Shown piece after piece: positions 27,498 through 35,932 of a stretch of 64,000 nt of DNA (within the stretch, counting starts at the first letter, position 1; each line of letters begins with the position of its first letter). Made by a program: the position numbers and the translations under genes. Under the pieces are notes generated by a model, which was given only the letters and a program-made list of their open reading frames with translations, ran no database searches and was not told the origin of the DNA. The DNA comes from Enterovirga aerilata (GTDB lineage: Bacteria; Pseudomonadota; Alphaproteobacteria; Rhizobiales; Beijerinckiaceae): NCBI RefSeq assembly GCF_013044135.1, contig NZ_JABEPP010000001.1:496001-560000 (forward strand), read 5' to 3'.

Positions 27498-28973
27498 ATG
27501 AGAAAGCCAGGCATCGCGCGCAGTTTCGCCGCGAACTCCATCGGGACCCTGCTGACGCTTCTCGTGTCCATCCTGACGGTGCCGATCTACGTCCATCAGG
27601 TCGGGGATGCGCGTTACGGCGTGCTGTCGATCGTTTGGCTCCTCCTCGGATATTTCGGCTTCCTCGACCTGGGCCTGTCCCGCGCCTCGACGAACGCGCT
27701 CGCCAAGATCGGCGAGGGGTCGGACGAGGAGCGCACGCGCGTCTTTGCGACATCGCTCGCCATCAATCTCGTGCTCGGGGCGGTCGGAAGCTTCGTCCTA
27801 TACGTCTGCGGATCGTTCCTTCTTGAGCGGATCGTATCGGTTCCGGCCGAGCTTCGTCCGGAGGTCGAGGCGTCGCTGCCCTGGGTTGCCTCGCTCCTGC
27901 CGCTGGCACTCGTCTCCGGCGTGGCTGTCGGAACCTTGGAGGCGCGAGAGCGCTTCGTCGCGGCGAACGTGCTGCAGGTGGCCGGCACGAGCATCGGGCA
28001 GATCGCACCCGTGATCTGCGCGATCGTCATCTCGCCGAGCCTGACCGTCGTCATACCGGCCGCCGTGATCGCTCGCGCGTTCGGCGTCCTCCTCGTCCTG
28101 GGCTACGTCGTTCTCAGGAACGGACCCTGGACAGGCTTCCGGGTCGATCCTGCGAAGGGGCGGGCCCTCCTCGGCTATGGCGGCTGGGTGACCGTCTCGA
28201 GCGTCGTCAGCCCGATCCTGCAATCCGTCGACCAGTTCGTGATCGGCTCGATCCTCGGCGTCGCCGCGGTGACGTATTACGCGATCCCCATGAACCTCGT
28301 CGTGCGCAGCCAGCTTTTCGCTGTCGCGCTCTCCCGATCCTTGTTTCCGAGGATGTCGCGGCTGGATCCCGAGGAGGGGAGGCGGATCTCCTCCCGCTCG
28401 CTCGTGACGCTGGCCTTCGGCTACGCCGCAATCTCCGCGCCTGCCATCGTCTTCGTCGAGCCGTTTCTCGGGCTGTGGATCGGCCCGACCTTCGCCGACA
28501 CGGCCGGATCGCTCGCCCGTGTTCTCTTTCTAGGGGGCTGGCTCAACGGCCTGGCCTTCATTCCCTTCAGCCTGCTCCAGGCGCAGGGCCGCCCCGACAT
28601 CACGGCCAAGTTCCACCTCGTCGAGATGTTGCCCTTCCTGGCCGTCCTGTGGGTCCTCTCCTCCCATTTCGGCCTCCTCGGGGCCGCGATCGCATGGTCT
28701 CTCCGCACGATCGTCGATGGCGGTCTGCTCTTCGCGGCGGCGAGGCTCGAGTACCGGGCGCTCCTCAGCATCCTTCCGGCAGGCCTGACGCTGGTCTTCG
28801 CGCTGGCGCTCGCGGAGCTCGTTCCGCTCTCCCTTCTGCCGGCCTTTCTTGCCGCGTCGGCCGTGGGGGTGGGGGTGCTCGGTCTAGGCTTGGCCTGCGA
28901 CGCGGAACTCCGCTCGCGCATCGAGAGGATTGCGAGCGACGCACGCCTCTTCCGCACGAAGCGGTCGGGCTGA
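27498..28973 (+). CDS. Wzx-type polysaccharide flippase
   Basis: A 491-residue MOP/MATE-fold transporter that flips lipid-linked repeat units to the periplasm. About twelve to fourteen helices are predicted; the N-terminus RSFAANSIGTLLTLLVSILT and YGVLSIVWLLLGYFGFLDLG are characteristic of the polysaccharide-biosynthesis branch, with LSVDQFVIGSILG-like SVDQFVIGSILGVAAVTYYA in the middle. The ATG at 27498 is preferred; the upstream extension is not conserved. Its start lies 224 bases from the divergent Wzy-type gene. Confidence 0.9.
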   Translation: MRKPGIARSFAANSIGTLLTLLVSILTVPIYVHQVGDARYGVLSIVWLLLGYFGFLDLGLSRASTNALAKIGEGSDEERTRVFATSLAINLVLGAVGSFVLYVCGSFLLERIVSVPAELRPEVEASLPWVASLLPLALVSGVAVGTLEARERFVAANVLQVAGTSIGQIAPVICAIVISPSLTVVIPAAVIARAFGVLLVLGYVVLRNGPWTGFRVDPAKGRALLGYGGWVTVSSVVSPILQSVDQFVIGSILGVAAVTYYAIPMNLVVRSQLFAVALSRSLFPRMSRLDPEEGRRISSRSLVTLAFGYAAISAPAIVFVEPFLGLWIGPTFADTAGSLARVLFLGGWLNGLAFIPFSLLQAQGRPDITAKFHLVEMLPFLAVLWVLSSHFGLLGAAIAWSLRTIVDGGLLFAAARLEYRALLSILPAGLTLVFALALAELVPLSLLPAFLAASAVGVGVLGLGLACDAELRSRIERIASDARLFRTKRSG

Positions 28974-29000
28974 CCGCCCTCGGCAGGGCTGCATGATCTA

Positions 29001-29029
29001 TTGACTTTATTCCTTTATAGGAATATAAG
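29001..29029 (+). promoter_or_regulatory. Sigma-70-type promoter with a dyad in the spacer
   Basis: TTGACT at 29001-29006 and TATAAG at 29024-29029, 17 bases apart, in an island of low GC. TATTCC (29008-29013) and GGAATA (29020-29025) form an inverted repeat lying across the spacer, a good place for an operator. It lies 35 bases upstream of the gene at 29064 and would drive it together with the SGNH hydrolase. Confidence 0.65.
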
Positions 29030-29063
29030 CAGGAAGAGCTAGCGCCTGACGCGAGGAGTTGCC

Positions 29064-29420
29064 ATGCGCGCCTTCCTGGAACCCTATCCCCTTAGCTCCA
29101 CCCGCTCGAGCTTCGCGCCGCCCTTCGCCGATTACGTCGAAGACGTGGTGCTGCCCGCCGACACCCTCGTCCGCGTCCCGATCCCGGCCGGAGCGCGCTT
29201 TGCGCTGTTCTCCTTCGACGGCAGCTTCCGTGCGAAGCCCGGGGTCGCCGCAACGACCTTCGCCCTTCCGACGGCGACGACCGGGGACGGCTCCGGCAGC
29301 GAGCTCGAGCCCGCGGCCCGGCGCATCCCGCCGTTTCTCGCAGACGGTACGACCGCTCCCACGCATCTCTGCCTGCGGGCGCCTGCGGCCTGCAAGGGCT
29401 CGCTCGCCTTCTACCGGTAA
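29064..29420 (+). CDS. Small protein resembling phage structural proteins
   Basis: A 118-residue soluble protein, MRAFLEPYPLSSTRSSFAPP and onward. The pattern VVLPADTLVRVPIPAGARFA, a beta-rich middle, GDGSGSELEPAARRIP and a C-terminal THLCLRAPAACKGSLAFYR recalls small virion or tail-tip-adjacent proteins of phages, which share the GTASELNPTxRxL-like middle and a ..V.FY end. This is from memory of family patterns, not a search. It has no signal peptide, has its own promoter and is 5 bases from the SGNH gene. The origin could be a domesticated phage module in the EPS locus. Confidence 0.55.
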   Translation: MRAFLEPYPLSSTRSSFAPPFADYVEDVVLPADTLVRVPIPAGARFALFSFDGSFRAKPGVAATTFALPTATTGDGSGSELEPAARRIPPFLADGTTAPTHLCLRAPAACKGSLAFYR

Positions 29421-29425
29421 GCGCG

Positions 29426-30709
29426 ATGACCTCGCTTATCTCCCCGCTCGGCGGGACGGACCGCGTGTTCTCGGGCCCCGGCGCGTTCGCGACGGCGTGG
29501 CGGGAAAGAACCGGGATCGGCAGCCCAGGCGCCGTGCCGCTCGGCGCGCGCCTCGTGACCCTTGGCGACAGCATTACGGCTCACGCCTTCCAGCAGAACA
29601 ATCCGCAGGACCGCGGCTATTCGGCTTCCGGCTTCGTGTTCTGGTTCCTTCAGGGGCTCGGGCACAGGCTGCGCGTGCCGCATAACGGCAACCTGGCCGT
29701 GTCCGGCAACACGCTGCAGCAGATCCGCGACAGCCTCGGCGCGGGCGGCGCGACCGTGCGGGCGCTGGCCCCGGACGTGGTATCGTTTCTCGGCGGGACG
29801 AACAACCTGAACGACACGTTCGCGGACGGGCAGTTGACGGCCCTGCTCGACCAGAGCCTGGATCTCCTGCTGGGAGCGACGGCGGCGCAGATCCTGCTCT
29901 GGACGATCCCACCGCGACCGGCGGCGGTGCCCCTGTCGACGGAGGGTGAGCGCCAGCGGCTGGCGCTCAATGCCCATCTCGCGGCGCGGGCCGCGGCGCG
30001 CACCGACCGGATCACGCTGGTCGACCTCGACGACGTCGGGCTCGGGGCCGGCGACTTCTCGGACAATGTCCACCCGAACGCGAGCGGGGCCAGGAAGATC
30101 GGCCTCGCGGGCGCCGCCCGGTTCGTCGGCAAGGTGGCGGCCGGGAGCATCGCGGCCGTGCCGCCGCTTGCCGCCTACACGCTCAACCCGACCCTCTCGG
30201 GCGGAAGCACGGTCGCGCCCTCCTGGAGCACGACGCTGGCGGCGGGCAGCGCCACCGTGGCGTTCACAAAAGACGAGAACGACCGTCAGCGCATCCTGAT
30301 CTCCGGAAGCTATGCCGGGACGGCCGGCAGGATTTCGCTCGATCAGTACACGACCGTCGCGGCTGTGGGCTCAGGGCCGCCCGACGGTGCGGAGATCGAT
30401 GCGCTGCTCGATTACGAGATCGTCGGCACACCGGTCGGCATCAACGCGATCGGCGTCCTGGGGCAGACCGGAACGGCGGGCTACGCGAACCTCGCTCAGG
30501 CGCAGAGTTGCCTCGGCGACTACGCGAACGATCTCACGCCCGGGGGGCCGGGCAGCTACCTGTCGCGTGCGATCGGCGTCGCGAAAGGAGCCGGTACGCC
30601 GCATTTCCTGACGACGCGCCTCCTGATCACCTTCATCGACCGCCCTGTCGCAGGGCCGGTCTCTCTCGATCTGCGCGTCAACTCGCTTGCCTTCCGGCGG
30701 ATTGGCTGA
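29426..30709 (+). CDS. SGNH/GDSL-family hydrolase with a beta-rich C-terminal domain
   Basis: A 427-residue protein. The SGNH hydrolase domain (about residues 40-235) has block I GDSI with nucleophile Ser49, block II Gly94 in AVSGNT, block III GGTNN (124-127) and block V DNVHP with Asp213/His216. Residues 240-427 are a beta-rich domain (PTLSGGSTVAPSWSTTLAAG onward) that looks like a carbohydrate-binding or tail-spike module. No signal peptide is seen. Such enzymes remove acetyl groups from polysaccharides, fitting the three acyltransferases upstream. A terminator follows. Confidence 0.82.
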   Translation: MTSLISPLGGTDRVFSGPGAFATAWRERTGIGSPGAVPLGARLVTLGDSITAHAFQQNNPQDRGYSASGFVFWFLQGLGHRLRVPHNGNLAVSGNTLQQIRDSLGAGGATVRALAPDVVSFLGGTNNLNDTFADGQLTALLDQSLDLLLGATAAQILLWTIPPRPAAVPLSTEGERQRLALNAHLAARAAARTDRITLVDLDDVGLGAGDFSDNVHPNASGARKIGLAGAARFVGKVAAGSIAAVPPLAAYTLNPTLSGGSTVAPSWSTTLAAGSATVAFTKDENDRQRILISGSYAGTAGRISLDQYTTVAAVGSGPPDGAEIDALLDYEIVGTPVGINAIGVLGQTGTAGYANLAQAQSCLGDYANDLTPGGPGSYLSRAIGVAKGAGTPHFLTTRLLITFIDRPVAGPVSLDLRVNSLAFRRIG

Positions 30710-30718
30710 CCCGAGCTG

Positions 30719-30742
30719 AGGGGCGGCGAAGCCGCCCCTTTC
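30719..30742. terminator. Intrinsic terminator after the SGNH gene
   Basis: GGGGCGGC, loop GAA, GCCGCCCC, then TTTC. It begins 10 bases after the stop and lies between convergent genes, so it can serve both strands. Confidence 0.85.
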
Positions 30743-30744
30743 GG

Positions 30745-31221
30745 TCAGATGAGATCGAAGCCGTGCGCCACACCGGCAGCGACGGCGGCCCAGTTTACGT
30801 GCAGGCCGGAAACGTCGTGATTCACCTCGTTGATCGTGTAGTCGGCCGCGATCTGCCACTTGTAGTTATAGAGCTGCACGTAGTCGTACTGGCCGTAGTC
30901 GAACTCGGCCTTCGCCCACTGGAAGTCCAAATCGGAGTCGAAGTGTTCGGTCACCGTCTTGTTGCCGGTGACGGTCACGATGTCGACGCCTTCAAGCTTC
31001 CACTTCTTGTTGTAATGCTCCGTCCGAGTCTGGTTCCCGTTGACGGTGACGATCTCGGAGCCGGTCTGACGCCACTTGCTGTCGAAATGTTCGATGATCG
31101 TCCTGTCGCCGTCCTGCTTGACGGAAGTGGCCGAGACGAGCCGGTTCTTGTCGTCCAGGATCTGCGTCACTGTCGCGCCGTTCACGACGCTCACGTATTT
31201 GTGTGTCGGTCTTTGCTTCAC
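30745..31221 (-). CDS. Small Trp-repeat protein related to the GH5-linked repeats
   Basis: A 158-residue protein made of tandem units such as EHFDSKWRQTGSEIVTVNGN, EHYNKKWKLEGVDIVTVTGN and EHFDSDLDFQWAKAEF, plus YNYKWQIAADY. Each unit has an aromatic-Asp/Asn-x-x-W core like the YDASW core of the GH5 fusion protein at 15642, followed by a G/D turn and a beta strand. No signal peptide or catalytic motif. GGGAG lies 6 bases before the GTG at 31221; an alternative GTG is 15 bases upstream. Lower GC than average. Transcribed like the glycosyltransferase upstream on this strand. Function unknown; inferred secreted or surface-bound. Confidence 0.65.
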   Translation of the reverse strand: MKQRPTHKYVSVVNGATVTQILDDKNRLVSATSVKQDGDRTIIEHFDSKWRQTGSEIVTVNGNQTRTEHYNKKWKLEGVDIVTVTGNKTVTEHFDSDLDFQWAKAEFDYGQYDYVQLYNYKWQIAADYTINEVNHDVSGLHVNWAAVAAGVAHGFDLI

Positions 31222-31338
31222 GGACGCTCCCCGCACGCCTGCTCATCTTTCGTGAATTAGGCGAACGCTTCTGCGGGCGCGACACTTTGGTGAACAATTA
31301 GTAAAATAGATCGGCTCCGGCAGACCTCTCGCCCGGCC

Positions 31339-32484
31339 TCATGCCGAGCGGGCAAGATCCACGAAGGTGCGGCCGATGCCGCCCCAGGCGATCGAGGTGG
31401 AGACCCTGGCGGCGGCGGCGGAGGCGCGAACCTGCCATTCGGCGGCGGGCAAGGCCGCGAAGCGATCGATGGCATCCGCGATGGAGGCGGGCCCGACCGG
31501 CCCGAGGATCTCTTCCCCGGCCATCCCGGCGGCAAAGAGGTCGGCGAGCCCGCCCGAGCGCGACCCGATCACGGGCCGTCCACTGACCGCAGCCATGACG
31601 GCGACGCCACTCTGGGACTCGAAGTTGTCGTAGGCGAGGATGAATGCGTCGATGCCCGACAGGATGCCGGGCAGGTCCTCGTCCCGAACGAAGCGCAGAT
31701 CCACATCGAACCCGTCCGGATCCCGTGCGATCTCCGACAGGCACTCGTCCCAGTACTCGCGCTCGAGCGGATGCGGCTCCCCGGCTATCAGGAGCCGCAC
31801 ATCCAGACCCCGGGCCCGGGCGAGCTTCACGCCCCGGATCGCCTCGAGGACATTCTTGTTCCGCCGGATCGTCCCGAAGCAGAGGAAGCGCCCCGACCCG
31901 GGGACCGGCCCGACTCCTTGGACCGCGAACGGCCCGTGCGGGACGACACTGATCCGGGACGGCTGGATCCCGAAGCTCTGCTCGAGGACGCGGGCGCCGG
32001 CCGGAGCGAGCACCACGAGCCGCTGCGCCAGCCCGTAGATCAGGTCGTGCACGATCCGCTCCACCGAGCGCAGGGCTCCGGCGAAGCGCCAGGCGTGCGG
32101 CTCCGGGTCGTGCACCACGAAGATGATCCGAGCGCCGGTCGCGCGTAGAAACAGCAATAGCGGCACCGTGAACGGCAGCGGCTCGGGTATGGTGAAGATG
32201 AACACGCGGGTCGAGCCGCGCAGAAGGGCGGTGCGCAGCGTGCTCGTGAGAGAGCGCCGGAGCGATGCCATGACCCGGGCCGGCCGCATTGCCGGCACGA
32301 CCAGCTCGCGGGGCACGACAATTCGGGTCACGTTCGGGTGCGAAGGCTCGCGAGCCTCCGGCGAGGCAAGCGGCGACACGAAAGCCACGGTCGCGCCGGC
32401 GCCCGCGATCGCTTCGGCCAGGAGCTGAGCGTACCATCCGGTGCCCGAGCGCCAGACCTTGGAAACCAGGCAGATCTCGGGCAT
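31339..32484 (-). CDS. Glycosyltransferase family 1-like protein
   Basis: A 381-residue GT-B fold protein. Visible are MPEICLVSKVWRSGTGWYAQ with the N-terminal Gly-rich loop, VVHDPEPHAWRFAGALRSVE and the C-terminal donor-binding end SGVAVMAAVSGRPVIGSRSG. The usual Glu of the E-x7-E motif is changed (ESQSGVAVMAA), so the activity may be altered. GAAG precedes the ATG at 32484; a longer reading adds 20 residues without support. Divergent from the GT2 gene, sharing a 160-base intergenic region. Confidence 0.8.
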   Translation of the reverse strand: MPEICLVSKVWRSGTGWYAQLLAEAIAGAGATVAFVSPLASPEAREPSHPNVTRIVVPRELVVPAMRPARVMASLRRSLTSTLRTALLRGSTRVFIFTIPEPLPFTVPLLLFLRATGARIIFVVHDPEPHAWRFAGALRSVERIVHDLIYGLAQRLVVLAPAGARVLEQSFGIQPSRISVVPHGPFAVQGVGPVPGSGRFLCFGTIRRNKNVLEAIRGVKLARARGLDVRLLIAGEPHPLEREYWDECLSEIARDPDGFDVDLRFVRDEDLPGILSGIDAFILAYDNFESQSGVAVMAAVSGRPVIGSRSGGLADLFAAGMAGEEILGPVGPASIADAIDRFAALPAAEWQVRASAAAARVSTSIAWGGIGRTFVDLARSA

Positions 32485-32644
32485 CGCTTCACCGATGGGC
32501 GCCGCTTGTGAACGGCGGGAACACTTGCTAGTCAGCCCGCTCATCTTCGCGCGGGCGGCCTCATGTCAAGCGCGGGCGGAGGTTTTAGGCGGCCTCTCGT
32601 CGGCTCTTGCTGGATCAGCAGCTGTCGACCATCGGAATATCGGC

Positions 32645-33691
32645 ATGGCAGGAGGTCGTGATTTCGCAGCCGATGCGACGGCGGTCATCGTTCTGAACTA
32701 CAACGGCTGGCGCGACACGATCGACTGCGTCGAGTCTCTGCTGCATCTGCCCGAGCCGCTCGGCGTGTTCGTCGTCGACAATGCTTCGTCGGACGAGTCG
32801 GTCCGCAAGCTGCGCGAGTGGGGGCAGTCACGACTTCCCGACATCAATGCCGAAAGGGTTGCGTCTGGCTCCTCGGCCGTGCGCTTCCTCGAGCGCAGGC
32901 CGATGTCGTCGCAGGGACCGGGTCCGGATTGGCCGCCCGCCGAGAGCAGCATCGGGTCCGTGGTGCTGATCGCAAGCAGCCGCAACGGAGGCTACGCGGC
33001 CGGGAATAACGTCGCACTACGCTTCGCGCTGGCCGAACCCTATCGGTTCTTCTGGGTGCTGAACAACGACACCCTGGTGAAGCCGGACACGCTGCACTGG
33101 ATGATCGCGCGGCTGCGGGAGGATCCGGGGATCGGCATGTGCGGCTCGACGCTCCTCTACCACGACGAGCCGGACACCGTGCAGAATTACGGCGGCGCCG
33201 CCTTCCAGCCCTGGAAAGGCCGGGCCTCGGGGATCGGGCTCGGGGAGCCTTTCGATCCCGCCATCGACCGGACCGGCGTGGAGCGCCAGCTTGCCTATGT
33301 CAGCGGAGCGTCGACACTCGTCACGCGGCGCTTTCTCGAGACGGTCGGCCTGATGGAGGAGAGCTACTTCCTGTTCTGGGAGGAGATCGACTGGGCCGTT
33401 CGAGCCCGGGGCCGCTTCCGTCTCGGCTTTGCGCCCCGCTCGATCGTGTATCACCGGGTCGGTGCGTCCATCGGAACCCGGGACAAGAGCGAGCAATCCG
33501 AACTCGCGGAATTCTACATGGTGCGGAACCGCGTCCTGTTCTGCAGCCGCTATTCCCGTCGCTCCCTCCCGTTCGTGCTCGCCGATGTCGGCCGAACCAT
33601 GTTCCGGCGACTGCGCCGCGGCGAGTGGCGGCGTGCGGCCGGCCTGGTTCGGGCGGTGACCGGCGGTCATCTGCGGCCCGGGACGGTGTGA
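32645..33691 (+). CDS. Glycosyltransferase family 2
   Basis: A 348-residue GT-A enzyme. VIVLNYNGWRDTIDCVESLL opens the domain, VDNASSDES marks the nucleotide-binding strand, WVLNNDTLV gives the metal-binding region and EEIDWAVRARGRFRLGF is the catalytic-base region. It resembles rhamnosyl-type GT2 enzymes. The ATG at 32645 leaves a region of about 160 bases upstream for the divergent promoter. The next gene starts 15 bases after its stop and the following one overlaps, forming a GT2-WecG-GT4 operon. Confidence 0.88.
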   Translation: MAGGRDFAADATAVIVLNYNGWRDTIDCVESLLHLPEPLGVFVVDNASSDESVRKLREWGQSRLPDINAERVASGSSAVRFLERRPMSSQGPGPDWPPAESSIGSVVLIASSRNGGYAAGNNVALRFALAEPYRFFWVLNNDTLVKPDTLHWMIARLREDPGIGMCGSTLLYHDEPDTVQNYGGAAFQPWKGRASGIGLGEPFDPAIDRTGVERQLAYVSGASTLVTRRFLETVGLMEESYFLFWEEIDWAVRARGRFRLGFAPRSIVYHRVGASIGTRDKSEQSELAEFYMVRNRVLFCSRYSRRSLPFVLADVGRTMFRRLRRGEWRRAAGLVRAVTGGHLRPGTV

Positions 33692-33706
33692 CATCGAAGG
33701 CGAAGC

Positions 33707-34492
33707 GTGGTGACTTCTCTCGACATTCGTCCGGCAGGTCCCGAGGTGGGGCTCGACCTGTTCGACAAGCTCTCGGTCGTCGAGACGGAGCGGGAGCTCG
33801 ATTCCCTCGTCAGCGACCTGCTCGATAGGAAGCGAGCCGTCGTCCTTTCCTTCCTGAACCAGCACGCCTTCAACCTCGCCATGCGGGACGCGCCGTTCAG
33901 GCGCGCCCTTCTCGAAAGCGACATCCTCCTGCGGGACGGCGTCGGCATCGAGGTGGCATTGAAACTCCTGGGCCGGCCGGCCGGCCTCAACTCGAACGGC
34001 ACCGATCTCATCCCGCTCATCCTGGAAAAGGCACGGGGACGACGGGTCGCCATCTTCGGTACCCGGGAGCCCTGGCTCGGGGCGGCGGCGGACAGGATCG
34101 GCAGGCTCGGAGCCGAGATCGTGTCATGCCGCGACGGGTTCCAGCCGGAGGCAAGCTACCTCGATCAGGTGCGGGCGACGCGGCCTTCGATCGTGCTGCT
34201 CGCGATGGGAATGCCGCGGCAGGAAAGCCTCGCCGCTCTCATCAGGTCAGAAGCGGAGGAACCCTGCCTGATCATCAATGGGGGCGCGATCCTCGACTTC
34301 ATGGCCAACCGCTTCCGGAGAGCGCCGACCTGGATGCAGGCAGCCCGCATCGAATGGATCTTCCGGATGGCGCAGGAGCCGGAGCGTCTCATGCGGCGCT
34401 ATCTGTCCGGAGGCCCGCCCTTCGCGATGAAGGTGCTTCGCCTGGCCTGGCATCAGCGCGCGAGGCGGGCGCTTGCGAGCGGCGACCCATGA
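33707..34492 (+). CDS. WecG/TagA/CpsF-family glycosyltransferase
   Basis: A 261-residue member of the family that transfers N-acetylmannosamine-type sugars to lipid-linked intermediates. Motifs: LSFLNQHAFNLAMRDAPFRR, LLRDGVGIEVALKLLG, IFGTREPWLGAAADRI, LLAMGMPRQE and INGGAILDFMANRFRRAPTW. No transmembrane segment is evident; it probably works at the membrane surface. The GTG start at 33707 is preceded by GAAGG. The stop overlaps the next ATG by four bases (ATGA), a sign of coupling. Confidence 0.9.
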   Translation: MVTSLDIRPAGPEVGLDLFDKLSVVETERELDSLVSDLLDRKRAVVLSFLNQHAFNLAMRDAPFRRALLESDILLRDGVGIEVALKLLGRPAGLNSNGTDLIPLILEKARGRRVAIFGTREPWLGAAADRIGRLGAEIVSCRDGFQPEASYLDQVRATRPSIVLLAMGMPRQESLAALIRSEAEEPCLIINGGAILDFMANRFRRAPTWMQAARIEWIFRMAQEPERLMRRYLSGGPPFAMKVLRLAWHQRARRALASGDP

Positions 34493-35595
34493 CGGAGGGC
34501 CGACGAACCCGGATCGTCGCGATCGCGTCGCCGGGCGGACGCTCTGCAGGCGGCGGAATGGGCACGGTCTCGCGTCTGATCGCCGACGGCCTGGAGGGCG
34601 CCGGATCCGGTTACGGCGCCGTGATCCTGGATCCGCGGGGCGCCGGTTCGCCTTGGCTCTGGCCCGCCTTCTTCCTCGGCGTCTGCGGCCGACTCGGGTG
34701 GCTGTGGGCCCGAGCCCGCCTGTCCGTCCTGCACCTGCAGGTTTCCGAACGCAGCAGCTTCATCCGGAAGGGGCTGCTGCTTGCGCTCGGCAGGGCTCTC
34801 CGGGTTCCGGTGGTGCTGCATCATCACGGAGCGGAGCTCATCCCCACCTACGCGGGTGGCCCGCGATGGCTTCGCGCCATCATGCGCCGCACAATCAGGG
34901 GGGCCGATCTCAATATCGTGCTGGGCGATGTCTGGCGCCGCTTCCTCGTCGAAGAGATCGCGGCCGATCCGGCGAAGGTCGTCGTTCTTGCCAATGCCAG
35001 CGCCGATCTCGGCTCGCGATCCCCGCCCGAGCCGTCCCAGGGCGCCCGGCCGGGGCTGCTGATGCTGGCAAACCTCTCGCCCCGGAAGGGCGTAGGCGAG
35101 TTGCTCGCCGCGCTCGCCCGCCTCCGTGAGGAGGGTCTGGACGTTCCGACGATGCTCGCCGGCGGCGGCGAGGTCGAACGCTATCGGGCCGAAGCCGCAC
35201 GGCTCGGCATTGCTGATCTCTGCACCTTCACAGGCTGGGTTGGCCGGGCGGAGGTCGAAAGGCTGCTTGGCCAAGCGCGGGCGCTCGTCCTGCCGAGCTA
35301 CGAGGAAGGCCTGCCGATGGCCATTCTCGAGGCCTTGAGCGCCGGTGTGCCGGTCGTCGCCACGCCGGTCGGCAGCATCCCGGAGAACCTGACGAACGGC
35401 GAGACATGCCTGCTCGTTCAGCCCGGGAACGTGGACGAACTGGTCTCGGCCCTGCGCGCGATCATGACGGACGAGCACTTGCGTGAACGTCTTGTCCGGA
35501 ACGGGCGTGCGTTGTTCGAAAAGCGCTTCGCTCCAGGCGCCTACATCCAGGCCGTCGTCGCCATGTACGACCGGCTTGGAGCCGGCCGGCCATGA
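34489..35595 (+). CDS. Glycosyltransferase family 4
   Basis: A 368-residue GT-B enzyme with N-terminal SPGGRSAGGGMGTVSRLIAD and HHHGAELIPTYAG, and C-terminal LANLSPRKGVGELLAALARL and EEGLPMAILEALSAGVPVVA with the E-x7-E motif. It overlaps the WecG-family gene by four bases (ATGA). It is the last gene of the EPS region on this strand; 9 bases after its stop begins the 3' end of a convergent small gene. Confidence 0.9.
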   Translation: MTEGRRTRIVAIASPGGRSAGGGMGTVSRLIADGLEGAGSGYGAVILDPRGAGSPWLWPAFFLGVCGRLGWLWARARLSVLHLQVSERSSFIRKGLLLALGRALRVPVVLHHHGAELIPTYAGGPRWLRAIMRRTIRGADLNIVLGDVWRRFLVEEIAADPAKVVVLANASADLGSRSPPEPSQGARPGLLMLANLSPRKGVGELLAALARLREEGLDVPTMLAGGGEVERYRAEAARLGIADLCTFTGWVGRAEVERLLGQARALVLPSYEEGLPMAILEALSAGVPVVATPVGSIPENLTNGETCLLVQPGNVDELVSALRAIMTDEHLRERLVRNGRALFEKRFAPGAYIQAVVAMYDRLGAGRP

Positions 35596-35604
35596 GGCCT
35601 GGAC

Positions 35605-35832
35605 CTAGCTCGCGGCCCACAAGGCCAGGGAGTACGCGCCGTAGAGCAGTCCAAGCGTCCAGGCGGCAGACCCCAGCAATCCGACGCCGATCACTGCCAG
35701 CGGCCAGTGCGGTGCAACGGTGTTCAATGCGGCCGATACGGCGACCGAGCGATGGCCGGCCGGCGTCGCCGGACCCAAGTCGGGCCGGCAATCCGCCTCG
35801 AGGTGGGCTTCGCGGGCGAGAGCTGCGACCAC
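35605..35832 (-). CDS. Hypothetical small membrane protein
   Basis: A 75-residue protein with a hydrophilic N-terminus (AREAHLEADCRPDLG) and a hydrophobic C-terminal half, WPLAVIGVGLLGSAAWTLGL, that should span the membrane once or twice. CAGGAG lies 8 bases before a GTG at 35832, which is preferred to an ATG at 35871 without ribosome site. I recognise no family. It lies between the EPS glycosyltransferase and modE. Confidence 0.42.
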   Translation of the reverse strand: MVAALAREAHLEADCRPDLGPATPAGHRSVAVSAALNTVAPHWPLAVIGVGLLGSAAWTLGLLYGAYSLALWAAS

Positions 35833-35870
35833 GATCCTGACTCCTGATGCTGCACTAGCTAACGTTAACA

Positions 35871-35881
35871 TTGCGACGCAA
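35871..35881. promoter_or_regulatory. Small dyad near the hypothetical membrane gene
   Basis: TTGCG-A-CGCAA is an exact 11-base palindrome 39 bases upstream of the GTG of the small membrane protein gene, next to the AT-rich GTTAAC. It could be an operator; nothing else supports this. Confidence 0.25.
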
Positions 35882-35932
35882 CAATGTCAGCTCGGCCGGA
35901 TCGCGCGCAAGGGGGGCGTTCGCCCGGCGTCC

